Positions 39,402 to 51,400 of a stretch of DNA of 64,000 nucleotides are shown here, piece by piece; positions within the stretch are counted from its first letter, which is position 1; every line of letters starts with the position of its first letter. The translations under genes were made by a program, and so were the position numbers. Source of the stretch: Skeletonema tropicum. Taxonomy: Eukaryota > Bacillariophyta > Thalassiosirophyceae > Thalassiosirales > Thalassiosiraceae. The notes beneath the pieces were generated by a model, which was not told the DNA's origin, searched no databases, and saw only the letters and a program-made list of their open reading frames with translations. The stretch is taken from contig CM074144.1 of NCBI GenBank assembly GCA_037178625.1, positions 1,178,001-1,242,000 on the forward strand. The letters run 5' to 3'.

Positions 39402-40934
39402 CTACAGTGGAATCTGACCCAATGTGACATAAACGACTCTTCTTTCTCCACCAACGTTTTCTATTGTCAATGAAAGGTTCTCTCCTTCCACACGACCCTT
39501 CATTTCTGTTACAAATGCTTCTGCATTTTCAATTGCATTTCCTCCTACACTTACAATACGATCGCCTATTTCTACATTGCCATTGGTAATGCTAGTTATG
39601 GAAACACCCTCTTCTGTCAGAGGTGACTTGGTATCAATTGATGTAATAAAGGCTCCCACTTCTTGACCGCTATTCTTGTTTTGTTCGAATGATATTGAAA
39701 GCAAACGTTTCCGTAATGATTGCTCCAAAGATGAAGTTGCAACAGCAGCACCAAGCCAACCTCTTCCCTTCCTCTTGGCACTCCTTAATCTCCTCTGCTT
39801 GTCCAATTCAATAATCTTGTCTGCGCTTTCTTTGACACTATCGCCAGGCACTGCAAACCCAATGCCACTGGAGCTACCACTTGCAGAAATAATCATTGTA
39901 TTGACACCAACAACTTCTCCTTTCAAATTCAAGAGCGGACCGCCTGAGTTGCCTGGATTGATTGCACAATCGGTCTGAATGCAGTTCTTGATCTGATTGC
40001 CAGCTACACCAGTCACAGACCTACCAGTCGCCGACACAAGCCCTGACGTAATGGTTCTATCAAGACCAAACGGGTTGCCAATCGCCAGGAGTGATTGACC
40101 TACCACCAAATTACTTGAAGACCCATAGTCCATCGGCTTGAGGAGGTTGTTCATCTTTTTGTCGCTAGAATCCATTATTTTGAGTACAGCGATATCCAAT
40201 TCTTTCTTGACATCTACAATTTCACATGAATAATAAGAGGTGACGCTACCGTCTGTGTCTCCGTTTTCACCAAAGCGAACAAAGATACCGGCTGGAAGAA
40301 CTTCGGTGCCATTGATTTCTCTGCCAGTGATTGCAGTAACAGTCCTATTGAGTACACCTTCAAAATTATTCATCACATTGGAGCTCGAGAAAGATAATTT
40401 ATCCTTGATGTTCTTTGTTGTGTTCTTTGCAAGATCATCCCAAAACTTTTCATACTGCAATACAGCTTGATTTGACTCATATGCTCTCTGAACAACATGA
40501 TAGTTGGTGACGATGTATCCTTCTGCATCAATGACAAACCCAGATCCAGACCCTAATGACATTCCATTTGGTAACTGATTCTTCTTCTTGTTCTTTTGAG
40601 AGTCATTGCGTTTTTCTGTGTTGTTCTTTCTTCTACTAGGTGTCCTTCTTCTTGCAGATGATACCGGAGATGATGAACTACTCAACACAGATGTAACATA
40701 CACGACGCTTGGTGAACAAACACGATGGATATTCACCACTGTCTTCTCTTCAGGAGAAAGGCCAAGTGAATCATCAAGTTCAGAGGCCTTGACAGTCACG
40801 TCTACACCATCTAGCTTTGCTGCGAGATGCAATGTTCTGTGCTGCAGATTTCTTTGCCGAAACGGTAGGTTGTTGAACGCCAAAGTTGGCAGGACAATGC
40901 ATAAAAGAGAGAGAAGCGATTTACTGAATGCCAT
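39402..40934 (-). CDS. HtrA/Deg serine protease, plastid-type leader
   Basis: I start at ATG 40934 (510 residues) because it opens a signal peptide, MAFSKSLLSLLCIVLPTLAF, ending in an LA-F plastid motif; an upstream ATG at 41057 is also in frame. The chymotrypsin-like triad is His146 (TNYHVVQ), Asp247 (ELDIAVLKI) and Ser330 (INPGNSGGPLL). A PDZ domain occupies about 405-500 (GVSITSI, IGDRIVSVGG). Deg proteases degrade damaged photosystem proteins. The His-Asp distance is about 100 residues against roughly 30 in DegP, so some 70 residues are inserted in that loop. A Ser/Arg/Lys-rich linker (84-122) precedes the protease domain. Confidence 0.88.
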   Translation of the reverse strand: MAFSKSLLSLLCIVLPTLAFNNLPFRQRNLQHRTLHLAAKLDGVDVTVKASELDDSLGLSPEEKTVVNIHRVCSPSVVYVTSVLSSSSSPVSSARRRTPSRRKNNTEKRNDSQKNKKKNQLPNGMSLGSGSGFVIDAEGYIVTNYHVVQRAYESNQAVLQYEKFWDDLAKNTTKNIKDKLSFSSSNVMNNFEGVLNRTVTAITGREINGTEVLPAGIFVRFGENGDTDGSVTSYYSCEIVDVKKELDIAVLKIMDSSDKKMNNLLKPMDYGSSSNLVVGQSLLAIGNPFGLDRTITSGLVSATGRSVTGVAGNQIKNCIQTDCAINPGNSGGPLLNLKGEVVGVNTMIISASGSSSGIGFAVPGDSVKESADKIIELDKQRRLRSAKRKGRGWLGAAVATSSLEQSLRKRLLSISFEQNKNSGQEVGAFITSIDTKSPLTEEGVSITSITNGNVEIGDRIVSVGGNAIENAEAFVTEMKGRVEGENLSLTIENVGGERRVVYVTLGQIPL

Positions 40935-41988
40935 GATCGTTGTTGATATCAGGTAGTGTAGTAGTAGATGCTTGAGGGGTCGGATATTCCGTTTCCCTAC
41001 TACACTGCTCCTCAATTGTATTATGAGCCGTGCACACTGTTTCGGATTTTTTTTCATCTGACTCGGCGCTGGTGGGCTGGCGAGCTCATAACCCGAAAAA
41101 ATCTCCTCTTTCTTAGGGCTTCTTTAATCGGAAATAAGGGGGCTTGCCCTCTATCCAGTCTTATTTGAGAGAATTCTAAGGAGCTTTTGATCGATATTTT
41201 AGGTATGTATTTTCCATAATTGGGTTTAAAATCTTTATTCATACCCAAATAATCTTAGAGGGCAAAATTGGGGGGCAGTATCGAACCATTCGTGCAAAAA
41301 GCCCCTCTCAATCCCATCCTCTCACTCTCATTTCCGCCACAGGCCTCTCTCCTCCGCCACCAAAAAGTTGTACTACGGCGGCGGCCGCCTAAGCAATCAC
41401 CACCATCGACAAAGGCGACGCAAGGCAGCTACGCGACCCGCACTTCAAGCATTCTTTCCTACGGTAAGTCTGACTATATTAACGTTGGGTTGACGTCCGG
41501 CGGCGCTCTAGGGAGGCAGAATTAAATAGTTAATTATTTGGACGGCTTCCCGGAATTACGTGGAAAAGCAATTTTTAACTTTCCCATGCTGGGGGAGGTG
41601 GGGGGAGAGTGCATTGAGGTGACGATATTGGACTCGTTGGTCGGCCCGATGCTCTTATATCGAACCGATGAGATGCAGGATATCTGTGGTGAAGATGGGG
41701 GAGGGAGGGGGAGTTGGTTTTTCCATGCTATCGTCGACTTTAGCATTTTTTTAGACATTTAATCTCCATGTTGGTGTGACACTTTCGTGATGGCGTTTGA
41801 AAAAGGACTTTTATTGCATTCTATGAACTTGATCTTATCATTACACTTGATCTGCTGATATTCTGACATATACTTGACATTTCCCTCACGCTATGTTCCA
41901 ACAGAAAGCGCTGCTTTCATCAATTATACACATCTTGGGCTACATAATTATTTCATGATTTTCATTTTCAGTCAATAATAAAAAAGAC
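40935..41988. other. Intergenic region and probable 5' leader of the first CBP gene
   Basis: A good donor (CTACG-GTAAGTC at 41464) and acceptor (TTTCATTTTCAG ending 41971) bracket a 508-bp candidate intron that ends 17 bp before the CBP start codon at 41989. This would make 41300-41463 a non-coding first exon, GC-rich with CGGCGGCGGCC. Open frames here lack ATG starts or domains. Confidence 0.4.
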
Positions 41989-44900
41989 ATGGCAGCTCCA
42001 GCGCCGTCACAACCGCCTTCAACGGCGCCGCCGCCAGCAGTTGCGCCCGCAGTTCCGAATCAAGGAGGTCAAGGCGTAACGCCGAATCCATTGCCCGCTG
42101 CTCCACAGGTCGCAGCAGCCCAGCCTCTGCAACCAATGCATCAACCTCCTGCGATGCAGCAACCTCCACAGCAGCAAATGCCTCCACCTGCGCCAGCTGG
42201 TGCTCCTGGACATCCCATGCCGACGCATTATCAGCATCAATCTCAGCCAATGCAACCCGCAAATCCATTGCCGCAGCAGCAAGTTCAGCCACCTGCACCT
42301 ACCGCGCAGGGTCAACCCCCTCAACCAATGCAGCAGCCTCCCCCTGTACAGCATCCCCCACCCCAGAGGCCGCCGGCTGGTGCAATAGCGCCTTTGGTTG
42401 GGGGGTGGCAATCGGACAAAGATATTGGAGATCGTCGGAAAATGATTGCTAAAATGTAAGTGTAGCGTTCGCTTTCAAAGGGCAGCAACCTTGTCATTGG
42501 ACATGAGAGTTGCACTGATTTTGGATTTTGCATATTTTCAATGCAATGTTTTTCTAACCTCCATCTGTAATTATGTCATTCCCGTTTCCACTTTAGTGTG
42601 CAATTACTTCGGCAAAGGAAACCAAATGCACCTAAGGAATGGTTGGAAAAACTACCCGCTATGGCAAAACGGTTGGAGGAATCTCTTTATCGCTCTGCGC
42701 CGTCATTTGATGCGTATAATGATATCAACACTTTGAAGCAACGATTGCAACAATTGGCGATGACTATTGGAACGAAGACGAGAAGGATGCAGCAGGCACA
42801 GGCGGCTCAGCAACAGCAGCAGCAGCAGCAACAACAGGTGCAACAGCAACAGCAGGTCCAGCAGCAACAACAGGTGCAACAGCAGGTTCAACAACAGCAG
42901 CAACCCTTGGCTCAGCCACAACAGCAGTATCGTCCACCTACGCAACAACAGCAAGTGGTCCAAAGGGCCCCACAGCCGACTAATGGGCAGCAAATGGCCC
43001 CTCAGCAGGGGGTGCCAATGCAGCAGCATCCCATGCAAATGCAGCAGCAGCAGCAACAACAACAAATGAATGCCAACATGGCTCCCGCAGTGGCGCAGGC
43101 GAACTATCAACAGGCCCCTGCTCCAGCGGCACCGGCTCCCCAACCTGCTGCTCCTGCTCCCGCGAGGCAAACGTCGGATCGGCAGCAAGTGCTCCGTCAT
43201 CAGCAGCAGCGTCTTCTTTTGTTGCGTCATGCGGCGAAGTGTCCTCACCAGGACAATCAATGCCCCGTGACACCGCACTGTGCTGGGATGAAGCGTTTGT
43301 GGAAGCATATTGCGGAGTGTAAAGATCAAAAATGTATGGTCCCCCACTGCGTTAGTTCGAGATATGTGCTGAGTCACTACCATCGGTGTAAGGATGTTCG
43401 TTGTCCGGTGTGTGGTCCTGTTCGTGAGGCCATTCACCGCAGTCATGAGAAACAAAAGCAGATGCAGGCTCTGAAACAGGGGCATCAGCAGGCACTGCAG
43501 CAGAATCAACTTCCTGCTGGTTCCGCTGGAGCGCCGCCGCCACAGAAGAGGCAGAAAACAACCAATGGACAGTATTCTTCGACGCAGGTTCCGTATCAAC
43601 AGCAGCAGCAACAGCAGGTTAGACCAGTGGTTCCCAATCCAAATGTAAAGGGAGGATACGTTTACAATAAGCCTGCCCCAGCGTCTGCTCCGGGTGCCCA
43701 ATCCAATGGCAAAGTTCTTGCTCAACCTGATGGTCCGAAACCGCAAGAGGATCATACCCTCATCAATTGCTTCACCCTGGAACAAATTGAAACTCATATC
43801 AAATCGCTCAACCAGGGCCTCCAGCTCCCACCTCAGAAAATCAAATTGAAGTGTGGTGAAGTGCTGAAAGGTCTTCAATCTCATGCGCATGGGTGGGTGT
43901 TCAATAGCCCTGTAGATCCCGTTGAATTGAATCTCCCCGATTATTTTGAAGTGATTGAAAAGCCGATGGATTTGGGCACGGTGAAGAAAAAGCTGGATAA
44001 TGGAGTCTACCGCAACTTGAAAGAAGTGGAAGCCGATATCAACTTGACGTTCGATAATGCCATGCTTTACAACCCTGATGGATCTGTTGTTTCGAACATG
44101 GCGAAAGAGCTGAAGGAAAAATTCACGCAAGATTGGAGTGCCCTCATGACTGAACTTCATGCGGATGAGGAACAAAAGAGGAAGAATGGTGATGCGTGTT
44201 CTCTTTGTGGCTGTGAAAAGTTATTATTCGAGCCTCCTGTCTTTTACTGTAACGGCCTGAATTGCCGGTCGAAGCGCATCAGGAGGAACAGCTACTTTTT
44301 TGTGGGAGGGAATAATCAGTACCATTGGTGTCAACCTTGCTATGATGACTTGAAGGAGCACAAGCCAATTCAAATGGCTGATGTCACCTTGATGAAGAGT
44401 AGTCTAGATAGGAAGAAGAACAATGAAGTGCCAGAGGAAAGTTGGGTTCAGTGTGACCGTTGTGAGAGATGGATTCACCAGATCTGTGCCCTTTTCAATA
44501 CTCGGCAGAATAAAGACCAGCGCTCGGAATTTGTTTGTGCCAGCTGTACCGTCGTGGAGAGGAAGCAGAAAAATGCCCCGGACCCTACTTCAACCACCCC
44601 CATGGCGGAGGACTTGCCTCGGACTAAGTTGTCTGAACAGCTTGAGAAGCATATTCGTGCCAAGCTTAAGGAAAGGGAGGAAAGTGAAGTAAAGGCGAAG
44701 ATGGCAGAAAATGAGGTGAGATGTTGTCTTGTGCTCCAGTTTTTCTTTTTTGTGTGTTGGAACGGCTGACCTAACCAAATTTAATGTATTTTCTTCATCA
44801 GGGAATGACAACGGAGGAAGCCAAAAAGTTGGTGACTGACAATGGTGGAGAAATTTACGTCAGGCAAGTCTCATCCATGACCCGAACTTTGGAAGTCATG

Positions 44901-47378
44901 CCTCGCATGAAGAAGCGATATTCGTTCAAGAAGGACTATCCCTCCGAGTTCAAGTTTCGCTGCAAATGCCTTATTCTGTTCCAAAACCTTGATGGGGTTG
45001 ATGTTATCCTGTTTGGTCTTTACGTCTACGAACACGATGAATCGAATGCTCCTCCAAATCAGCGTGCGGTTTATGTTTCCTACCTTGACAGTATTTATTA
45101 CATGCGTCCTCGAAAAATGAGAACTTTTGTCTACCACGAGTTACTGACGTCGTACCTCGACTACGTGCGGTGTAAAGGATACTCCACCGCTCACATTTGG
45201 GCTTGTCCGCCATTGAAAGGTGACGACTACATTCTCTTCGCCAAACCAGAAGACCAGAAAATTCCAAAAGACGAGCGTCTGCGTCAGTGGTACATCGATA
45301 TGCTTCAAGAGTGTCAAAGGCGTGGAATTGTTGGGAAAATGACCAATGCTTACGACCTCTATTTTGCCAACGACAAGAATCATGCCACCGTTCTTCCCTA
45401 TATGGAAGGAGACTACTTCCCAGGCGAGTTGGAAAATATCATCAAGGACATTGACGAGGGTAAGAATCTAAGCAAGAAACCAGATAAATCTGGTAAGGGC
45501 AAGAAGGACGGCAAGAAGAAGAAAAAGGCCAAGAAAGGTGGTAGAGAAGGCACCCGGTCTGGTGGATTAGATGCAGAACTCCTCGCCGCCAGTGGTATTC
45601 AGCCGGAAGGCGTTGATGTCAAGAGCCTCCAGGAAGGTGGAAGAGATTACGTCATGCAACGACTTGGGGAGACTATCAATCGTATGAAGGACAACTTCAT
45701 CGTGGCGTATCTTAACTGGGATGGCCAATCGCCGGAGAATATGGTGGTTCCGAAAGATATTATGGAATATAGAGAAAAGCATGGAATCAAAGTTCTCAAG
45801 TCAGGTTCATCTGAGGAAGCCACGGTGAAAATTGAGGAGTTAGATGAGAAGAAGAAAGACGGTGACGCAACGAAAGCTCCTGTGAAAGTGGAATCGTCTG
45901 ATACTCCAAAGGAGCCGAAAGAGGGCGCTGACTCCGAGGCGAAGCCTGCAGCAGGGGATAAGAATTCATCTGGTGATGCAGACGGAAAACCTGAGTCTAT
46001 AGCAGCATCAGTTAAGGTTGAGGGTGATGCGGATGAGGCAAAGCCTGACGTAGCAGCATCAGCAGCCAAGGAAACTGGAGAAGCTGGAGTGAACGGCAAC
46101 GCCAAGGAGGTGGAGGCGAATGGTGAAGGGAAACAGGAGGAAAAGGGGGGTGAAACCTCGTCGAAGCCTGAGGATGAAAAAGCTGAAGGCGACGGTGCGA
46201 AGGAAAAGCCCGACGCAGTCATGTCAGAGGCGAACGCTGAGGAGGAGAAAGAAGAAGAGAAGAAGTCTGAGGATGTGAAGAGCAACGGCGAGGTCAAATC
46301 TGAGGCTGACGCTCCCGAGGAGGAGAAAAAGTCTGAGGCTGAGACTGTCACGGAGGAGAAAAAGTCTGAGGCTGACGAGGTCAGCGAGAAAAAGTCTGGC
46401 GAGGAAGGCAAAGATGAGAAGAAGCCAGAAGGTGAGGCGAAAGCTGAAGACACTTCAGGCGTCAAGTTTGAAAGTAAGGATGGTGATTCCAAGGATGTCG
46501 AGATGAAAGATGCGCAGTCTCAGGAAACGAAGTCACCTTTACGCGATAAATTCGCTGCGATGGAGAAGCGCAAGAAGGAGTTGGGAGGTGAGGATGCACC
46601 AAAACCTGAGGAAGCGAAATCGAAGCCGGAAGAAACCCCTTCAAAAAGTCCAACCATGACAAAGGACAGCAAAGGCCGTCTCGTCAAAATTATTGATGAC
46701 GATGAGGAAGAAATGGATTGTGAGTTCCTCAATAATCGTCAGCTCTTCTTGAATCTTTGCCAAGGAAATCACTATCAGTTTGACTCGCTCCGAAGAGCGA
46801 AGCATACCTCCATGATGGTGTTGTGGCACTTGCACAATCGAGACGCCCCCAAGTTCGTACAGCAGTGTGCTCTCTGCTCCCGTGAGATTCTACAGGGAAT
46901 GAGGTACCACTGCCCCACGTGTGCCGACTTCGACATGTGCCAAGAGTGTCGCCGCAACCCCAACATACCACGCCACCCACATCCCCTTCAAGCCATTCCA
47001 GTGGGATCTCAGCAGAGTTCTCTAACTCCGGAGCAGAGAAAAGAGAGACAACGCAGTATCCAACTGCACATGACATTGCTATTGCACGCCTCTACATGCA
47101 GGTCTGCAGAATGTCAATCTGCCAACTGCGCCAAGATGAAGGGACTCCTCAAGCATGGAACAACATGCAAAGTCAAAGCCAACGGCGGGTGCAATGTGTG
47201 TAAGCGTATTTGGGCCCTTCTCCAAATCCACGCAAAGCAGTGTAAACAAGACAATTGCCCCGTGCCCAATTGTATGGCGATCCGTGAGCGCTACAGGCAG
47301 CTTCAATTACAGCAGCAGGCGATGGATGATCGACGCAGGCAGATGATGAATCAAACCTACCATCAAATAGCTCGCTAG
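41989..47378 (+). CDS. p300/CBP-like histone acetyltransferase A
   Basis: Three exons, 41989-42455, 42597-44715 and 44802-47378, give 1720 residues. Order: Pro/Gln-rich start; KIX-like helices (about 140-215, crossing intron 1); a polyQ block; TAZ1 zinc finger (about 350-440, [24 protein letters not shown]); bromodomain (about 570-675, [20 protein letters not shown]); Cys-rich PHD region (about 690-810); KAT11 catalytic domain (about 862-1075) with [14 protein letters not shown], the p300 acetyl-CoA site signature; a Lys/Glu-rich linker (about 1205-1475); ZZ finger (about 1525-1590); TAZ2 (about 1608-1705). It acetylates histones and bridges transcription factors in the nucleus. KIX plus bromodomain is the animal-like arrangement; plant HACs lack the bromodomain. 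Confidence 0.93.
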
Positions 47379-48428
47379 TTTTTTTGTTTCACGCGAATAT
47401 TACGTATTACATAAAGTTAAAAAAACGACGCTCTTACAAACTACATAATACTTCAGATCCTCTTGCGTGTGGCTGCATCTCTAACTACTTCGGAGTATCC
47501 AGTAGGACTTGTATGATGTGTATCATGTGTATCGCTGCATTACATACCTGCAGACGCCTTCGCAGAAGATAGATCAGAAATCTTGGCGACACGGTTGGCG
47601 AACCTGTGCTGTGTGACATGTGACAGATCGGTGATACGTAGGCACCATCCAGTATGCAAGTTTACTTCTATTCGAGTTTCTAAGATACTTTTTGTCTTCG
47701 TTCTTTTCGGGCAGCCCCCTATTTCAATTATTCTACATGATATTGCTAGCATTTAAACTTTACGGCATCTGCTCCCGTTTTTTTAGCCCCCTTTTTGATT
47801 TTTGCCCTCGCTCTGCACTTTTCCAACGGCGAAGCAGAAGGAAAGGTCGACCGACCCCCCTACACCTACGCCCGCCTACCTTCCCAATACCATAGCAGGG
47901 TTATCTGCTAGCTTTTGAACTAATTTAAGGTGAGGCATTGTCAGGTGATATATGTGGATGACTGCGGACGATTTTCAGTGTTTCGATAGGTCATTTTCAT
48001 AAAGAAATGCGACGGGTTGAAGAACGGGTCTCCGAGATCGTGATTGGTTTCAATGCAGTCGTTATTAACGTTGGGGGGTGAGCGGTTGGTTTATCTTACT
48101 GGGGAAATAAGGTGCGGACACCTTAATAATAAACTTAAAGTGCGGATCTGCTCCGAAATATCTTTATTGATGACGCATTGAATTCGTACACATGATATGT
48201 CTACGGAGAAATTGAAAAAAAAATGATTTTCTTACGGTCTGAAAAATCATGGAACAAGGCGGATGATTATATTGTTATTCAATTATTTTGCAATTAATAA
48301 ATATTGCACTGAATGATTGACGTTTTCTAACATCTATTTGGCCGTTCTCCCCGTATATTTTTAATTTATTACAGCTACGTTTTTTGATTTTTCAAGAAGA
48401 CGGTGGTTGTTAACGCTTATTGTTCACG
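47379..48428. other. Intergenic region between the two CBP genes
   Basis: About 1.05 kb carrying the 3' flank of gene A and the promoter and leader of gene B. I see no repeat, RNA gene or coding sequence of note. Confidence 0.4.
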
Positions 48429-51400
48429 ATGCCTTACGATGGCACGGGGTCTTCGTCCCAAATGAACGGCCCTCCCCAAGCACAGCAGATGCCCCCCCAT
48501 CAAATGGGAGGTCATTACGGGTATCCTGGCCATCGAGGTCCGCAACAACCGCAGATGGGAGGTCATGGATATAATCATATGCAGCCGGGAGGAAATCAAC
48601 AGGGCATGCCACCACCGCCTGCCCCCTCAGGAGGAGGTGCTCATCACAGGGGATCCATGCCTCCCATGAATATGAATATGGGTGGACAATATCCCGGTCA
48701 GCAGCAGATGCAGGCGTATGCCAATTTTAACGGGCAGCAGGGTCATCCCGGTCAGCACCATCATCCGTCTTATCCTTCGCAGCCCCAGCACCATCAAGGC
48801 TATCCGCCACAACATCATATGCAGCAGCAACAGCATCAGATGCCCATGATGCATCAGCAGCAACAATATGGGCAGCAGCAGTATAGTCAGCAACAATACA
48901 TGCAACAGCAATATGGACGACAAAATACCTCCAATTCCATGCAATCTGGGCAGCCGCCGCCTCAGCAGCAACAACAACAACAACCGCAGCAGCAACCGCA
49001 GCATGTTCCAATCCCCTCCAACTCCTCTCAACATTCGTCACATTCATCCTCCCAGCAACAGGATAGTGGACCGTTAAATTATACGCAGCCGCCCAATGCG
49101 TCCAATAATTCTTCTGGAGGGGAATATGGGCAGGAATTCTTGCCGAGTGGTTTAAATGGTGATTGGCAGAGTGATAAAGATATGCATCTTCGTCGGGAAA
49201 TGATTCAGCACATGTAAGTCCTTTGTTGTTCACTATTTTTTGTTTCTACTCGTCGATGATTATTTTCTGATACAACTCCAATTTCCCCCATGTCGTTAAT
49301 CAATCCAACCCAATCGACAGTGTTAAAATGCTGAAACAAAAGGATAATAATGCATCCCCCGAATGGATAACCAAGTTGCCACAAATGGTGAAGCAATTGG
49401 AAGTCTCCCTCTACCGATCTGCACAAACGTTTCAAGCATATGCCGACATTACCACTCTCAAGAGTCGTTTGCAACAGCTAGCCATGGAAATTGCAAAGAA
49501 ATCGAAAGCCAAAGACAAAGGAGGTATGGACGGGAGCAGCAAAAGCCGTTCAAGTCGGGGGCAGGAATCCCGTGGTGAAGTAGACTCTCGTCATCGGCCT
49601 TCTTCCGGTGGTGATTTGGGAAATAATATGCAGCAGCCTCAATCCCATTCGCAGCAGCAAAACTACAACATGGGTGGTAGTACGCATAGAGGGAGTAATA
49701 TTATCGGAGACGAGCCTGTGAGCAATCAACATGGCAATCCGAATGATCCTGAATGGAAGGTGCGCATCAAACACAAACAACAGCGACTCCTTCTGTTACA
49801 TCACTCCTCGAAATGTCCTTTTGAAGGTGAAGAGTGTAAGGTAACTCCGTACTGTGGTGAAATGAAGAAGTTGTGGAAACACATGGCTCGATGCACGGAC
49901 AATGATTGTCGTGTCCCCCACTGTTTCTCAAGTAGATCTATTCTCAGTCACTATCGCAAATGCAAAGATCCTCGTTGTCCTGCGTGTGGTCCTGTGAGGG
50001 AGACCGTTAGGAAGACTCAAAAGGGAAAGAGTAGTAGTAGTAGTAACTCGCCAAGGATGGGGAAGTCGAATGACGCTGGTCAATGGCCGCCTACGGAAAG
50101 CAATGGTAGTGGGGGTGGCCATCACAACAATAACATGATGGACAACTCTATGTCTGTGAATCCCCCTCCAATGAATAATATGCATATGAACCCTCCAATG
50201 AACAATATGGTCCAGCAGCAGCAGCAGCCTCCAATGATGAATAATGGGGGGTCTATGATGGGTAGTCACAATCCGAATGGTGGCATGCCGGTGCAACCGA
50301 ATAATGCATACTCTGGTCACAATAATCCGATGGGAGGTCCACCACCGCCGCCCCAGGACCAAGGGCGTAACAACGGTTACCACCAAAGTAGAAACCCTGA
50401 TATCAATCGATCATCCATGACTGCTGGCGACAATAATTATGCCGGCGAAAGTGATGTGAAGGCCAAGCATAAGCGACAGCGCCTTCTTCTGCTACGTCAT
50501 GCATCCAAATGTACCGCTCCTCCCGGTCAGTGCAAACAGACGCCTCATTGTGCTGAGATGAAAGTTTTGTGGAAGCACATTGCCAGCTGTAAAGAATCTA
50601 ATTGCACGGTACGTCATTGTATGAGCAGCCGTTACGTCTTGAGTCACTACCGTCGGTGTAAGGGTCCCTGTAATATTTGTGATCCAGTCCGAAACTTCAA
50701 AGGCGAAATGCCCATTGATGATGTCATGAATGAAGCGTCCACTCCGCCAGAACCTACGCCGAAGAGGCCGAGGACCATTGATCCACCACCGTCCAATCCA
50801 ACGCAGTGCCTGCCAGTACCGAAATCATCATCATCACCGAAGCCTGCAGCTGTCTCCGAGGATCATTCGTTGCTGGAGTGCTTCACTACTGATCAGGTCA
50901 AGACGCATCTTCACTCGTTAAAGCGATATGCAAAGGTAGCGCCGCATGAATTGAAATCGAAGTGTATGGAAGTTTTGAAAGAACTTCAATCTCATGAACA
51001 TGGATGGGTCTTTGCAACTCCTGTCAATCCCGTCGAGCTTAACCTTGACGACTATTTTGATGTAATCAAAAAGCCAATGGATCTTGGTACGATCCAGAAG
51101 AATCTTGAAGCCGGCTCATACCATTCGTTTGATGACTTCAAATCTGATGTACGTTTGACGTTTGAGAATGCGATGAAATACAATGAGGAGAAGAGCATAG
51201 TGCACGAAATGGCGAAGCAGTTGAAGAAGAAGTTTGAGCAAGATTACAAGAAGCTCCTGAAACAGCTGGACAGAGAGCATGCTGAGAATGCGAAGAAGGT
51301 CCAGGCATGTGGGTTGTGCGGTGGTGAGAAGTTATTGTTCGAACCTACTGTCTTCTTTTGCAACGGATTGAATTGTCCCAGTACGCGTATTCGACGCAAT

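Noticed and set aside
41538..41762. 74-codon frame upstream of CBP gene A
   Set aside because: No ATG start, no domain, and it falls within the candidate leader intron.
42703..44175. 490-codon minus-strand frame opposite CBP gene A
   Set aside because: It is the antisense shadow of the Gln-rich and zinc-finger coding sequence (Leu runs mirror the polyQ).
45647..46492. 281-codon minus-strand Ser/Phe-rich frame opposite CBP gene A
   Set aside because: Mirror image of the Lys/Glu-rich linker on the coding strand.
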